Below are positions 24,173-34,930 of a stretch of DNA of 64,000 nucleotides, piece after piece. The number at the start of each line of letters is the position of its first letter. The stretch's first letter is position 1. The notes under the pieces are model-generated. The model saw only the letters and a list, made by a program, of their open reading frames with translations, was not told where the DNA came from and ran no database searches. The position numbers and the translations under genes were made by a program. This stretch comes from Ceratorhiza oryzae-sativae (Eukaryota > Basidiomycota > Agaricomycetes > Cantharellales > Ceratobasidiaceae), in NCBI GenBank assembly GCA_030998015.1, contig JARWMV010000250.1, forward strand, positions 1-64,000, written 5' to 3'.

Positions 24173-25481
24173 GTATGTTCGAGCGATTCGCCCTTCGGTT
24201 AAGATACTCAAACAATCAACAATCTTCTGGACTTCTCCACTGCGATTCACATTCCTGAATTAACCTTCCTCCTTTCACCTTCCACCACACTTAGTTTGTA
24301 AGTCTTCAGTAACTGCCATGAACTCCAGATTAATTGATCGTTTCGTCGCCATGAACCAATCAGCAAGCAAGTCTCATCGCTTCAATCCTTTGTGACCCAT
24401 CCTGATAATATGGTCAACATCTCGTTAGACGGTGGGCAATGTCCCAGGATCCCACCGGGTCACACATGCTCACTCCTTTTATATCGCGGCATAAAGCTGG
24501 TCAGTCCCCTTCACTTTGAAACCTAGCTACTCAGTCCATTTGGTTCATTCTGGTACAGAGGGTATCACTTTCAAGCCATAGCCATCGTCACTCTCACTAA
24601 CTCCTGGCTCCCCTTATCTACCCTTCAGGAGGTACCTAATTTCATGTTCCCCTCTAAGTTACATTTTGATTCCTTGAGGCTAGGCTGTATGTTCCATGCT
24701 GTCGGTGACCTCAGGACTGATATTCACATCGATTTTTTGGATGTCTATAGATTGTATGTAATTCAGTTAGGGCGGTCTTTGACTCAAAGCGCCTCGAACT
24801 TATTGGCATCGAATTTTGTTGCGTTAGGACGTATGTCGGCTCCACAACCCATCATCCGCAATCCCTCTGTTTTCATTCTGACTTCAAGTTTTATAGGCTG
24901 TGAGTATCATTTTCCCCTTTGAGAATCTTTATTTACTAGGTCCGTGGATTCTACTTTCCGCCCAGGCTGTGAGCTTCCTTGAGAATCCTATTGTGTAATC
25001 CAGGCTTTTATTCTTGACAGGTGGTATGTATCATTCCAATCCAGCTATGCAAGCCAGTGAAACCCCCTAACAACTTACCAGGAAGTCCGTCAATCTACTT
25101 TTGGATGCCCTGATCGCTTGTTGATGTCCTTTTCATCTGGCGCATGATAGCATGTATGCCAGAGTTCAATAGTCCTCGACTCCAGCTGCTGACTCCTTTC
25201 TTCAGTTCCTATCGAAGCACCCCAGTCACATTTTGAACGAGGTGAGATCGCGCTTTCTTGCCCTTTCCCTATCACCAGAACTCTATGTTCCCCCCCATCA
25301 AACCCTTTTACGATAGTGGGGAGCTGACCTGTGCTCTTCAATGACATTTTAGTTTGCTGACACCGTTATGCTTTCCCTCTTCCTAGGATATGACCAAACT
25401 CGTCCCCCGACTCAAGCCGAAAACCGTGAACTATACAATACCCTCTGTTTCCTGTTTTCACCTCTCATTCATCCTCAACAG
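24173..25481. other. Upstream region of the kinase gene
   Basis: No confident exon. Splice-like words (TTCCTAG at about 25386, CAACAG at 25481) suggest that one or more short 5' exons of the kinase gene may lie here; one candidate starts at ATG 25390 (MTKLVPRL) and would join in phase 0 to position 25482. Confidence 0.35.
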
Positions 25482-25493
25482 ATTTCGGACATA

Positions 25494-28214
25494 ATGGGAT
25501 CTTTGCGCAAGCACGGTTGCAAGGATGCCACGAGTCAACTTGACGTTTCGACGTTTGGTGAGTCCCCTGCCTTGTCTAATCTCTCCAGGCACTTCTACAC
25601 CGGGGAGCTCCATCAAGGCGATACGGTCGCACTAAAATGTGTCCGGCTGGACCTGAGCTCCCAAGAGATTATGGAAAGGGAGCTGAAGGTCAGTTGTAGG
25701 TTTGGTGGGCGTGACCGACTCTGATGTTACATAGCGCGCCGCTCGGGAAGTGTTCATCTGGTCGAGGTGCCATCACACGAACATCCTGCCTTTAATTGGG
25801 ATGGCTCTGTTTCGCAACCAGTTCACAATGATATCACCATGGATGAACCATTCGAACACCAGGCCTCTCGTGGCTGGACAACCTCGAGAGAAGCGATACA
25901 ACCTCGTATTGTAAAGTTTGATTTCACTCTGGCAGCGTGACTGAGAAACCATGAGCAGTGCGCACAAGTCATCGAAGGAGTTGACTACCTGCACACCATT
26001 GGCATTGTAAGCGTGCATCTTAGCTTAGACGGTATCACTGAGGACATTCACTCGGTACCCTGGATTTCAGGCTCACGGGGATCTCAAAGCTGTATGCATA
26101 TCTGAATGAGCGGCTGGAATCGAAGCGTACTCATACGCTATCTCACCTAGGACCATGTGTTACTCTCTGGCGAGCTGGATGCTCATATTTGTGGATTCGG
26201 AAATGCACGCCTTATCGGAGGGCCCGAAGAGTTCCAGAATGGCCATTACAACGTATCCCTCAACTGGGCTGTGTGTACCTGAGATTCCCCTCGTATTGAT
26301 GAATACTTATAAGCCACTTCCAGCCCCCCGAAATGCTTCAGAGCACAACACAACCCAACTTTGCGTCGGACGTGTACTCTCTTGGAATGGTAGGTCTCGC
26401 TGATAGTAGGGGTGCCATATCGACAGCTACATAAATGAGCTCCTCGCGTAGACCATATATGTAAGCAAACTGCCCTTTCGAACTATCAGGATAATGAACG
26501 GGTCCTCCAATAGGAATTTGTTTCTGGATTGATTCCGTACGCTGGGAGCCCTGAATCAGTCATCCGCAAGAGCATCCTTGATTGCTCAATCCCCGAACGG
26601 CCGCAAGAATGCCTTCCAGCGGGGGAGGGCCCCTCGGATATGCTATGGTTGCTGCTTAGGAGCTGCTGGGCAAAGGATCCTACAACTCGTCCGACCTCCG
26701 GGGAGGTCAAGGAAAAAGTTGGTGTATTGACATGAGATGGATCATGGCTCAATAGAGCAACCGCACAGCTGGCGGAAATTTTATGGGAGACGGAAGACAT
26801 TGTGATCACACGCGAGACGGCAAGTCCTCACGTACTGTGCCCTGTTGTATCAGATCTGAATTTCATACTTGGTAGCCGGTTGCGGATATGATTGCGCACT
26901 TGGGTCGTCGCGGTTGCAAGAATCTTGGTGACGATATCGATACCGAAAAGTGTAGCCGGCATGCTGTCTCTCATGGCGGCCTCGGTGACGTCTACAGCGG
27001 TACTCTTCGTGATACGACGGCTGTTGCACTGAAATGCCTTAGACCATACCATGATCAACCGGATGTCGCTAAGAAGCAGTTCAAAGTGAGTTCCGACCAA
27101 GCCGCTTGGCACAGTATAAAGTATGAACACCTGGGCAGCGCGCAGCGCGGGAATTGTATGTGTGGTCAAAGTGCAACCATCCAAACGTTCTGGGCCTGAT
27201 CGGACTAGCTGAGTTCCGGGGTCAACTCGCCATGGTATCGCCTTGGATGGAGCACGGCAGCGTGCGACGTTTTGTGGCATCGCGGTTAGGCTTTGATCGG
27301 TACGGCCTGGTAGGTCCGGAATATTATGGACCCCGGGTCGCTTTGACGCTCTGTGGCCAGTGCCTTCAAATCAGCGACGGGGTGGCGTATCTGCATGGAG
27401 TTGGCGTGGTAAGCATCCCTCTCGAGCCGAGTTGCGCATACGCACTTGAATGATTTTCGAACGTTTGTTTCAGGTCCATGGTGATCTTAAGGGGGTAGGC
27501 GCTCTCAGGGTACTAGTTTTTAATGCCCTGGGTAACGACTCGATGGCTGTAGGACAACGTGCTGGTATCAAAAGACCTCATCCCCAAGTTGACCGACTTT
27601 GGATGTGCAGAGCTGCGCGAGTATACTTTGCAGTTTTCGATGACTAAGACCAATGCAAGCCTCTCAGTCCCTTGGGCGGTACGCACACGACCTGAACCGG
27701 GGTGCAAGTCACTAAGAACTCACCTTAGCCACCCGAGCTGTTTAAGGATGCACCACAAAAATCTCCTGAGACTGATGTATATTCACTCGGCATGGTGCGC
27801 TCACAATCCGACTTTCACACGCCCAACCAAGTACTGAAATTGATTTCTGTCACAGACGATTCTCGTGCGTGCAATAGCCGCTAGCCTCTCTGATGTGAAG
27901 ACTGAGTCCCGATGATATTACAGGAGGTTCTCACAGGTTCAATCCCATACCAAGGCATTGGGCAGTTCGAGGTGCTCCACATGGTCATGAGTGGCGTTCA
28001 GCCCAACCGACCCAGCGTTCTTACTGTTGGGATCAAACACACAGATATGATGTGGGATCTGCTCGAGAGCTGCTGGGCAATGCACCCCGCGAGTCGTCCT
28101 AGTGCTGCTGGCGTCCGGGACAAGGTCGGTGCAGTCGACATATACCCAGACCTCAATTGACGCGATAAACTTCAGATCAAGGAGATCATCAAGGAGAGGG
28201 ATGTGGGGAAATAA
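25494..28214 (+). CDS. Tandem pseudokinase-kinase gene (TKL-like protein kinase family), 18 exons
   Basis: Exons: 25494-25688, 25735-25905, 25959-26006, 26071-26091, 26151-26270, 26324-26389, 26452-26460, 26514-26717, 26769-26831, 26876-27085, 27139-27309, 27361-27408, 27474-27494, 27553-27678, 27729-27794, 27856-27864, 27924-28124, 28176-28214. All introns are GT..AG and all junctions phase 0, giving 595 aa. Domain 1 (about 1-299) keeps the beta-3 Lys (VALKC, K48) and catalytic Asp (HGDLK, D142). It has lost the glycine loop, has His at the Mg-binding Asn (HGDLKADH) and reads GFG (160-162) for DFG: a predicted pseudokinase. Domain 2 (about 300-595) has everything: GGLGDVY, K352, HGDLKGDN (D446, N451), DFG (464-466), APPE and SRPSA. 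The two could be separate genes ending near 26735 and starting at 26888, but an in-frame 44-nt intron (26832-26875) links them. An exon 5' of 25494 is possible. Confidence 0.75.
26452..26460 (+). other. 9-nt micro-exon of the pseudokinase domain
   Basis: Nine bases encoding Thr-Ile-Tyr lie between introns 26390-26451 and 26461-26513, both GT..AG. They restore the kinase motif SLGM-TIY-EFVSG. The second kinase domain has a 9-nt exon at the identical place. Confidence 0.75.
27856..27864 (+). other. 9-nt micro-exon of the active kinase domain
   Basis: Nine bases encoding Thr-Ile-Leu are flanked by introns 27795-27855 and 27865-27923. They join SLGM to EVLTG, the expected helix-F sequence of this kinase family. 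Confidence 0.75.
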
Positions 28215-28897
28215 GGCGATGAAGAAGGTTATGGGAACAAACGGGTGCACTGGACTGCGCCGGCTGATAAACAAAGGATTGTATCTGTTGTCAAATGACG
28301 AGGAAAGGATTTGTGGGGTGGTTAATTATGGGTGACGAGTGAGGATGAGGCTGTTTTCTGCATTCGGAATTTTGTGTTTGGGTGCTATGGATATGTGGGA
28401 CAAAAAAAACAGGAGGTACGTATATTGTGGCAAGATTCGCGGCGGCAAGTAGGCCACAAAGCCAGGGTCCTTTGGCTCACGTCCAGAGGGGAGCTGGTCG
28501 GTGCCAAGCGAGAAATGCACAAGCTGCCGTGATTACATCAAGCCACTGGGCTAGGGTACTGTAAGGACCAATTGGTTACATGCCGGACATTTACATACAT
28601 ATAAAAACATGGTAAATAAACGTGTTTTTAATTACGCCGGCCCAGCAGTTCGTCTTCATTAGATGGCTGGTATCGACTGCACGGTTGTCGGTCCTTCGTA
28701 GCTGCTCGGCCACTCAAAAGCTCTTCGTATATGCGCTGCGTAAAATACTCCCGTAACTACATTCCGCTTCCTCCGACACTATGGCGACCCCCGCCTGACA
28801 TTCAACGTGAGCTACAAACGCTGCGACCTCTTCTCACAGCCACCACCAAAGTCCCAGCCCCTCGTGTTCGCCTACCCGTTTCAAGGTTTCGTAGTCG
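28215..28897. other. Intergenic interval
   Basis: It contains the 3' flank of the kinase gene and, from about 28790, weak sequence that may be a decayed upstream part of the hAT remnant. No gene is supported. Confidence 0.35.
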
Positions 28898-29206
28898 ATG
28901 ATGAATGAATTGGGGACACAGGATCGGTTCAGGGGTCCTTTAACCGTTTTTGATGAGTTTGGAACCGAGTTCGAAGCATACGTTCGACAAAGATCTCAAT
29001 TTGACCGATATCTCCAATCGGCGACTGCTCTTGAATACTGGGCTAGCCTTTCTCGCCACCTCGATGCTTGCGTGCTGAGCTATCTTGCCATCGAGTTATA
29101 TTCGTTTGCCCCGAACTCTATGGCTGAGAAGCGGACGGTCTCCAAGTTTACAAAGCTACAATCTCCGGATCGCGGCAGGCAAAAGCGAGCACTATTATTT
29201 TTATGA
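28898..29206 (+). pseudogene. hAT transposase C-terminal (dimerisation) remnant
   Basis: The frame contains the hAT C-terminal order: EFEAYVRQ, QFDRYL, then EYWASLSRH, a leucine-rich helix (LSYLAIELYSFAP) and an ER-like MAEKRTVSKF motif corresponding to the usual LSIPASS..ER.FS signature. It is only about 100 residues, whereas hAT transposases are 600 or more, and stops interrupt the frame upstream. It is therefore a dead fragment. Confidence 0.5.
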
Positions 29207-31653
29207 CTCAGATCAAACAACACGAACACCATCAACGAAACATGAGTATATTATAATTACAACCAGCAACAAAGAGAGTTAAGCATATATATTGCTTATA
29301 GGGCGCCAAACACAGCTACATGCGCCCCGCTGTGTGTTTCCGTGAGCTATCCGGCAATGTTAAGCAAGCTGGAGAACCAACTCTGAAACTGTCTAGGGAG
29401 AGATTATCCAATGCCGAGCCCAACGCTTCGCAAGAAGGCCTGGATACGTGGGAGGCCGAGGCAGGCTTTGATGAGATTATACCAGCACTTCATGGGTCGG
29501 GATGAATAGTTTAAAAGTACTTGACCGAGGGGGTTGATTTGCGAGAGGGCTTGTTGCGTGACTTAATTAGCGACGACCCAGTTCCTGGGGTAGTTGAGCA
29601 TGGAGAAGATCAAAACCTGCGGCCCGAAGCGTCGTTGGCTCTTCGGAGACCAATTCAGCACAACTGGATAACTTGCTACTGGATGTACTGTGCAACTTCT
29701 AGTGTTTGCTCGATAAAATGTTTATGTCATACACCACTCGACAGTACTCTTACAGGCTTGCATACCATGATGTATACAAACATTCATATATACATAGTAA
29801 ATAACTCCAAATGAATTATTTACCGTACCCTACACTGGGCTGCATGGACAGAGTCGAACGGACGCTGGAGCTTTTCATATTTTCCACAAGAATGAATGGA
29901 ATCACACGACATATCGGGGTTCCTATGTATTCGAGGTCACCGGTCGACCGAATTGATATATACATGCAAGGGAGAGCTGCATCGCGATGGTGAAGAAACA
30001 AAGGGGCTGTGTTCGATGCAAGAGCTACGATCTAGATACCGCTACATTTGCGAGCGCACGGGACGCAGAGGACTCACATACACTAGGCGTCCAATGGTAT
30101 CCTGCCTCTATCGCAAGCTCGCGTTGGACCTTGGGATTGGCGGCGAGCGTTGTTCGGTGAGCGGGTCCAAGTGGTGTCGCGCCTCGCTCGGTGTAGGTGG
30201 TGCAAAAGGTATTGAAACGTCTAGTGTATGTATAGTACGCTTCGGTAACTTAGCGTAGTGTATGCGAAGCGGAAGAGCTCAACAAGTGTATAATACGCAA
30301 GTGAGAGGTGAAAGTCGCTGAGTAGAGAGGCGACGCATACATTCAGTTATATAGTAAGAAACGGAGAATACAACGCGTGAATAACGGGTGTATCTATCTA
30401 ATGTATCTACGAATGGAGTTAACATACGAGACTCGGGGTACATGCGGAGAGTAAGGAACAACGTCGATATAACATCGAACAATATACGGGTCAGTTCAAC
30501 AAAAGGAAAGCATGCGTATCGAGGGTCGATATTGCTGGGGTGTAGGATACATGCTGGTAGCCGGGGCGCGACCAAGGATCGTTCGTCAGCTCAGTCGAGC
30601 CTGAGTTAGGTCTATAGTCGAGCCTGGAGCGACCCACCGGCCAGCGCTCATCCGCTGGCCTCGTCGAGCGGGTTGAGACCTAAATCAGTACGCCTTAAGA
30701 GAGCAATCCACTGGCGTCCGATGATACTTCTCAGAAAGCGCCCACCATCGACGCGGTTGGATGGCTATCGTGTTGATAGAGCTCAGCGGGCGGCATTTTG
30801 TGTGAAGTAAAGTTGTACCGCTGGTTACGTCACGCCACGATCCGGCGGATGGAATCCTACGACGCCCAGCTTGTAGGACCGGTGGGTCTGAGGATCCTGC
30901 ATCGTGGAGAGCATTCTTGAGTAAGGAGCAGCATAGAAGCTATGGCCCTGTACGATTGTGAATTGCTGCAGAGGATGGATGCCCAGCGTTTATGGCTCAA
31001 CAATGAGAAACGAACGAGTCAAAGATGCACACAATGGATATGGACACAGGGTACTCAGGAAAAACTTGAGGTGTAACCTCGGGTAATGAAACAGTGGGTG
31101 TCGTAACGGCGTTCTTACACACGATCACACGTTTTTACGGCGTACTATTACACAGCGGTTTTGACGCTGGATAACAGCGTAATTGCTCGAATGAAAGTAC
31201 TTGTACAGGGTTATATTGTTTTGTCATGCCATAGCATTTAAAGGATTATATATATTGCACCTTTCGAGCTGTTGAGTAGTCCCCCAGTGCACGCGTATGT
31301 AGTACAACACAAACAGATAATATTTTGTATCGCAAATACAAAATTCGATGGTCACAAGTTACACTTGTAAGATCATGGTGACAAAGGCACACATCAAAGC
31401 AAGCCGAGTCGCTGCCAGTAGGACAAGGAAAGATAAGTAAAGTGGTTGTAGAAGGTATTGAACACGAGACGAGGTGGGGTTGGAGACTGTGGGTATATAG
31501 AGAAGTCCGGCGCAAGGTGGCAAGCCATCACGAGACAACCGAGAGGCATTACCAGCGAAACTGGGACGCCGTCCGAGTAAGCTGGTACCGTGGAATACAA
31601 TCTGTGTGACGCGGAGCTATCAGGCAGGAAAGGTAAAAATATATCAACGAAAA
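29207..31653. other. Intergenic interval without supported genes
   Basis: Open frames are short and featureless. Around 30620-30690 there is a GC-rich hairpin-like stretch (GGCCAGCG..CGCTGGCC-type complementarity). Nothing else is recognised. Confidence 0.35.
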
Positions 31654-34594
31654 CTAGCCGACCACGATGCAGGTGCTCGAGGCGGGGGGGAAGTGTGAAG
31701 ATGGCACGTACACGGCCGCACGAAATCCTGCGCACATATGAAAACGATCGGGATCAGCAAGGAGGTGTAGATTTAGAGCAAGGTACTTACGAGGCAGCCC
31801 GAAACCGTTTCGGTCACCAGTAAAGCCAGTAAAGAGGATGGTATCGAACCGGCTGTGTCGAGAGAGACGGCCAGCCGCATCTCGCGCTCGAGGGATAAGG
31901 CGGATCACATCATGGTGGCAAGGCTGGTCGGGGTCTAAAACGAGCGGCAAGTGGATGAGACCGACCTTGTGCCAGACGTCGTACCGGTCAGAGGGGAGGA
32001 AAGAGAGAGACTCGCCACGGAGGCGAGCCTTGGGAAGAAGAAAGCGGCGAAGCGCCCGGAAGAAGTCGGAGGCTCCATATAACATAATCAGGTCTCGACC
32101 GGGGACTTGCGGAGCGGTTGGGTGCCGAGCGATTGCAAACTTGGGTCGGGGATAGCACGCGGTATCCGATACCGGCTCATCCGACTCTAAGATGACCATG
32201 TCCTCGTCCTCCTCGTACTCGTCACTGCTTGCATCATCTCCGCCACCACACGTCTTGTCTTCGTTGTCGTCGTACATGGGCTCTTGTATCTTGAATGCTG
32301 GGCGCTCGCCATAAGCCTCTTCGATTAGCGATCGTTGGACTAGGAGGGCTTCGAGCCGCCGAACGTACTTGACGATTTGAGGGATCGGGTTCTTGCGGTT
32401 CGAGAAACGCCATGGAATTTTGACGTATAGAATATGTAAGTGCTCGGGCGTCTCCATACTGTAGCCGTCAGGTGTTCCAAACTCACGAGTCGACTCCGCG
32501 TAGTGGGAAAGCATATGTATTTTCGGTATGTGATCAAACGCGCTTTGACTTGATACGATACCCAACTGAACCAGTACCTGTTTAGACTCGTGGAATCGTG
32601 CGAGAGATTCGTTTAGCTCCACCAGGTCAACTTCGGTTAGTTGACTGCTATGGACCAAATACGAAAAGTCACTAAGTGCACGAACCATTCGAACCAGATC
32701 AGACGGTGCTTGAGCGTCAACAACTATCGGCAGAAACTGCTGCATCATCTGCCTCGCCTCCTGTCCTGTCCACCGTTTGGTGGGTGTAACACCCCGCTTA
32801 AAATGCCGTAAGTCGTGTGCAAGCGGCATGGCCCTGAACCGTCTGTTTAACTCCCTAGTACCTAGAAAATCTTTAATCCAGTCACGGGCGTGGCTGTATA
32901 GCCCCAAGTATAACTGATGAAGGAGATCGGGCGTAAAGCTCAATCCGATGTCGAAGTGAGGGATACCGTCCCAGAACGGCGGCCATGGCTTCAAACGGTG
33001 GGTGCGCAACACCAAGGATTGCATCGTTCTCTGGTAAGTCCACAGCGATTCACTTATCTTCTCCTGATCTCGCACGGGCGCCAGTGGCCTCCCCTGACCT
33101 CGTCCCCAGTGTTTTTGATTGCACTTGGGACACCCGTTCCTCACGGTGCAAGCGAGATCATTCTGCTCGGGCCAGTCAGCAACACAGGCAGCGATTATGG
33201 GATATATGTGGCGAAGGTATCCATCGGCACACCAAGCAAGGAGGCCTTCGTCGGACGCAGCCTTTAGGGGTTCGAAGATTTTCGCGAGCGACTTGTGTAG
33301 TAACTCCCCCCGATATCGAACGCGTGTGGCCTTATTCGAAACGTGCTTGAAGGACTCGACTGGTAAGTAACCAATCACAACCATAGCGTGCTTTGATGGT
33401 TTAGACTGTATGCATTTATTGATGTTCCCAATCGTTAGATATACGGGGTGGGCTTTAGCGCTATATGGGTCGCTGGCATAGGTAGTTTCGTCCGAAGAAA
33501 TGATAAGCAGCACAACGGTGCCGCTTTTGTTGTATATGAGATACTGGTTAAACGTGAGTTTTCAATTATTCAACAATCACTCAGTCTTACCTGCATTTGC
33601 CACCACCAGTTTCCACGTCACATTTTGTTGTACACCTGGTTCTCACATTGCGACGACGTCCAGTGATGCTCAGGTACGTAACGCATATTTGCCCAAAACC
33701 GCTGCGCACCAATCAGCTCACGAATTACATCCAAGATGCTCCGTAAGTAGACAGTGTATGATTGCTCATACGGTCCCTCGCCCACGACAACTTCCTCCGT
33801 CTTCCACTTTGGTCCTCGCGGAAGCCAATCCACATCTCCTACCAGTGCGGCATTGTCCTTCCACACCCCCTTCCCCTTATACTACCTCAAAGGTGAGCGC
33901 TAATCGATATATCAATGCTATATGTACTCACAATTGCACTTTTAAGATGCCTAGTCCTTCCACCCCCAGTTAAACCCGTCGTCATCAAGGTTTTGGCCGT
34001 ATTGAACACCTCCAGCTGATCGAGCAACCCACATGATTTCAGGTAGCCTGGCAAATCCAACTCCTTTTTCTTGTGTCTCCCAATGGGCACCCTGGCTGTG
34101 CTCACTGGAAACGGCTCTACCCAGAGGTTACTTCGGATGTGACACATCTTCGTGTGTGCACCACTATACGAACTGGCAGAGCTATACAGGAACATGTTGA
34201 CCCAGCGTCTGCTATGTGTGTGTTGCATATCTGGATGATCACAGGGCAGGGGAAGACAAGATGGGCCAGCAATGGGTGGGGGATCTGGGGCAAATCGTAC
34301 CCGTTTTGCTGGCGGCTGGTCTGTAACCTGCTCACAAGGTACGTCCTCAATTCGTGTTCGTTTCTGCTTTTGTTTCCTTGTGGGTTTCCCTTTTTGCTGA
34401 AGTCGATATTGGTGCATCAAGCAACAGTGTGGACAAAACAGGATATGCAAATCATGTCCAAGCTCAGTCTTTAGGTGTTTGTGGCAATGAGGACAGGTGA
34501 GTTGCCAATTATGAATATGGAGTGGGTTGGTGAACTTTTTGCCATGTAGTTTGGGAAGGACCATTGTGACGCAGTGTGCAGCATGCGCATACAT
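31654..34594 (-). pseudogene. Plavaka-type DNA transposase with one nonsense codon
   Basis: Exons (minus): 34594-33932, 33881-33591, 33543-31791 and 31727-31654, about 926 codons. The N-terminus has a Cys/His finger (CPHCHKHLK..HDLHILFCPHC). It is followed by the family's FEPFP-like segment (VEPFPVSTARVPIG), LLMTTGLTGGGRTRHLKS, a DVDWLPRGPKW motif, VIRELIGAQRFW, and the core ISSDET..HPVYLTIGNI and VVIGYLP. Plavaka elements are described as fungal DNA transposons with an RNase H-fold transposase. In exon 2 the conserved MWTGNWWW motif reads M-stop-RGNWWW: TGA at 33618-33620. Otherwise the frame is open. The last intron (31790-31728, 63 nt) is a multiple of three and free of stops, so it also reads through. 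No terminal repeats were identified. Confidence 0.8.
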
Positions 34595-34930
34595 GCTTCT
34601 GCCTCAAGCCATCAGAGTGCAGAGGCAAGACTTTGGTAGGTGCAGTTCAGTTGGGAGGTTGTGGATGAGCATTCAGACAATACAGGCATGTGCTTCTACA
34701 TCATATTACACCATTTATAAAACATTTTACTTAGGAATTGTGTACTCATCTGAGTCTACCTGTCATGTTCAACATATCTGGCTAGCAAGGGGGCTGCATC
34801 ATACCCATCTGGTCAGATGTGTGAATGGCATGCTCTGGCACCCAAATCAACCAGTTGAGCCTGCTGTTCCATGTTTTGCATTTGGTCATATTATAAATAT
34901 CAATTCAGTTGGCTGTGATTTTCTTGAATC
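34595..34930. other. 5' flank of the Plavaka element
   Basis: Nothing coding is supported; from about here rightward the DNA becomes strongly CpG-poor. Confidence 0.35.

Noticed and set aside
23673..24263. Open frames reading MSARSSDENADGVC.. through the minisatellite
   Set aside because: The 107-bp period shifts the frame in every copy, so only occasional indels allow runs of two units; no start context or splice logic.
25494..26735. First kinase domain as a simple decayed pseudogene
   Set aside because: Stops seen in straight translation all fall in GT..AG introns; after splicing the frame is open with exon lengths matching the second domain.
29816..30001. Possible tRNA on the minus strand (GTTCGACTC word)
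   Set aside because: The bases around the T-loop-like word do not form a T-stem or acceptor stem, and no anticodon arm could be placed.
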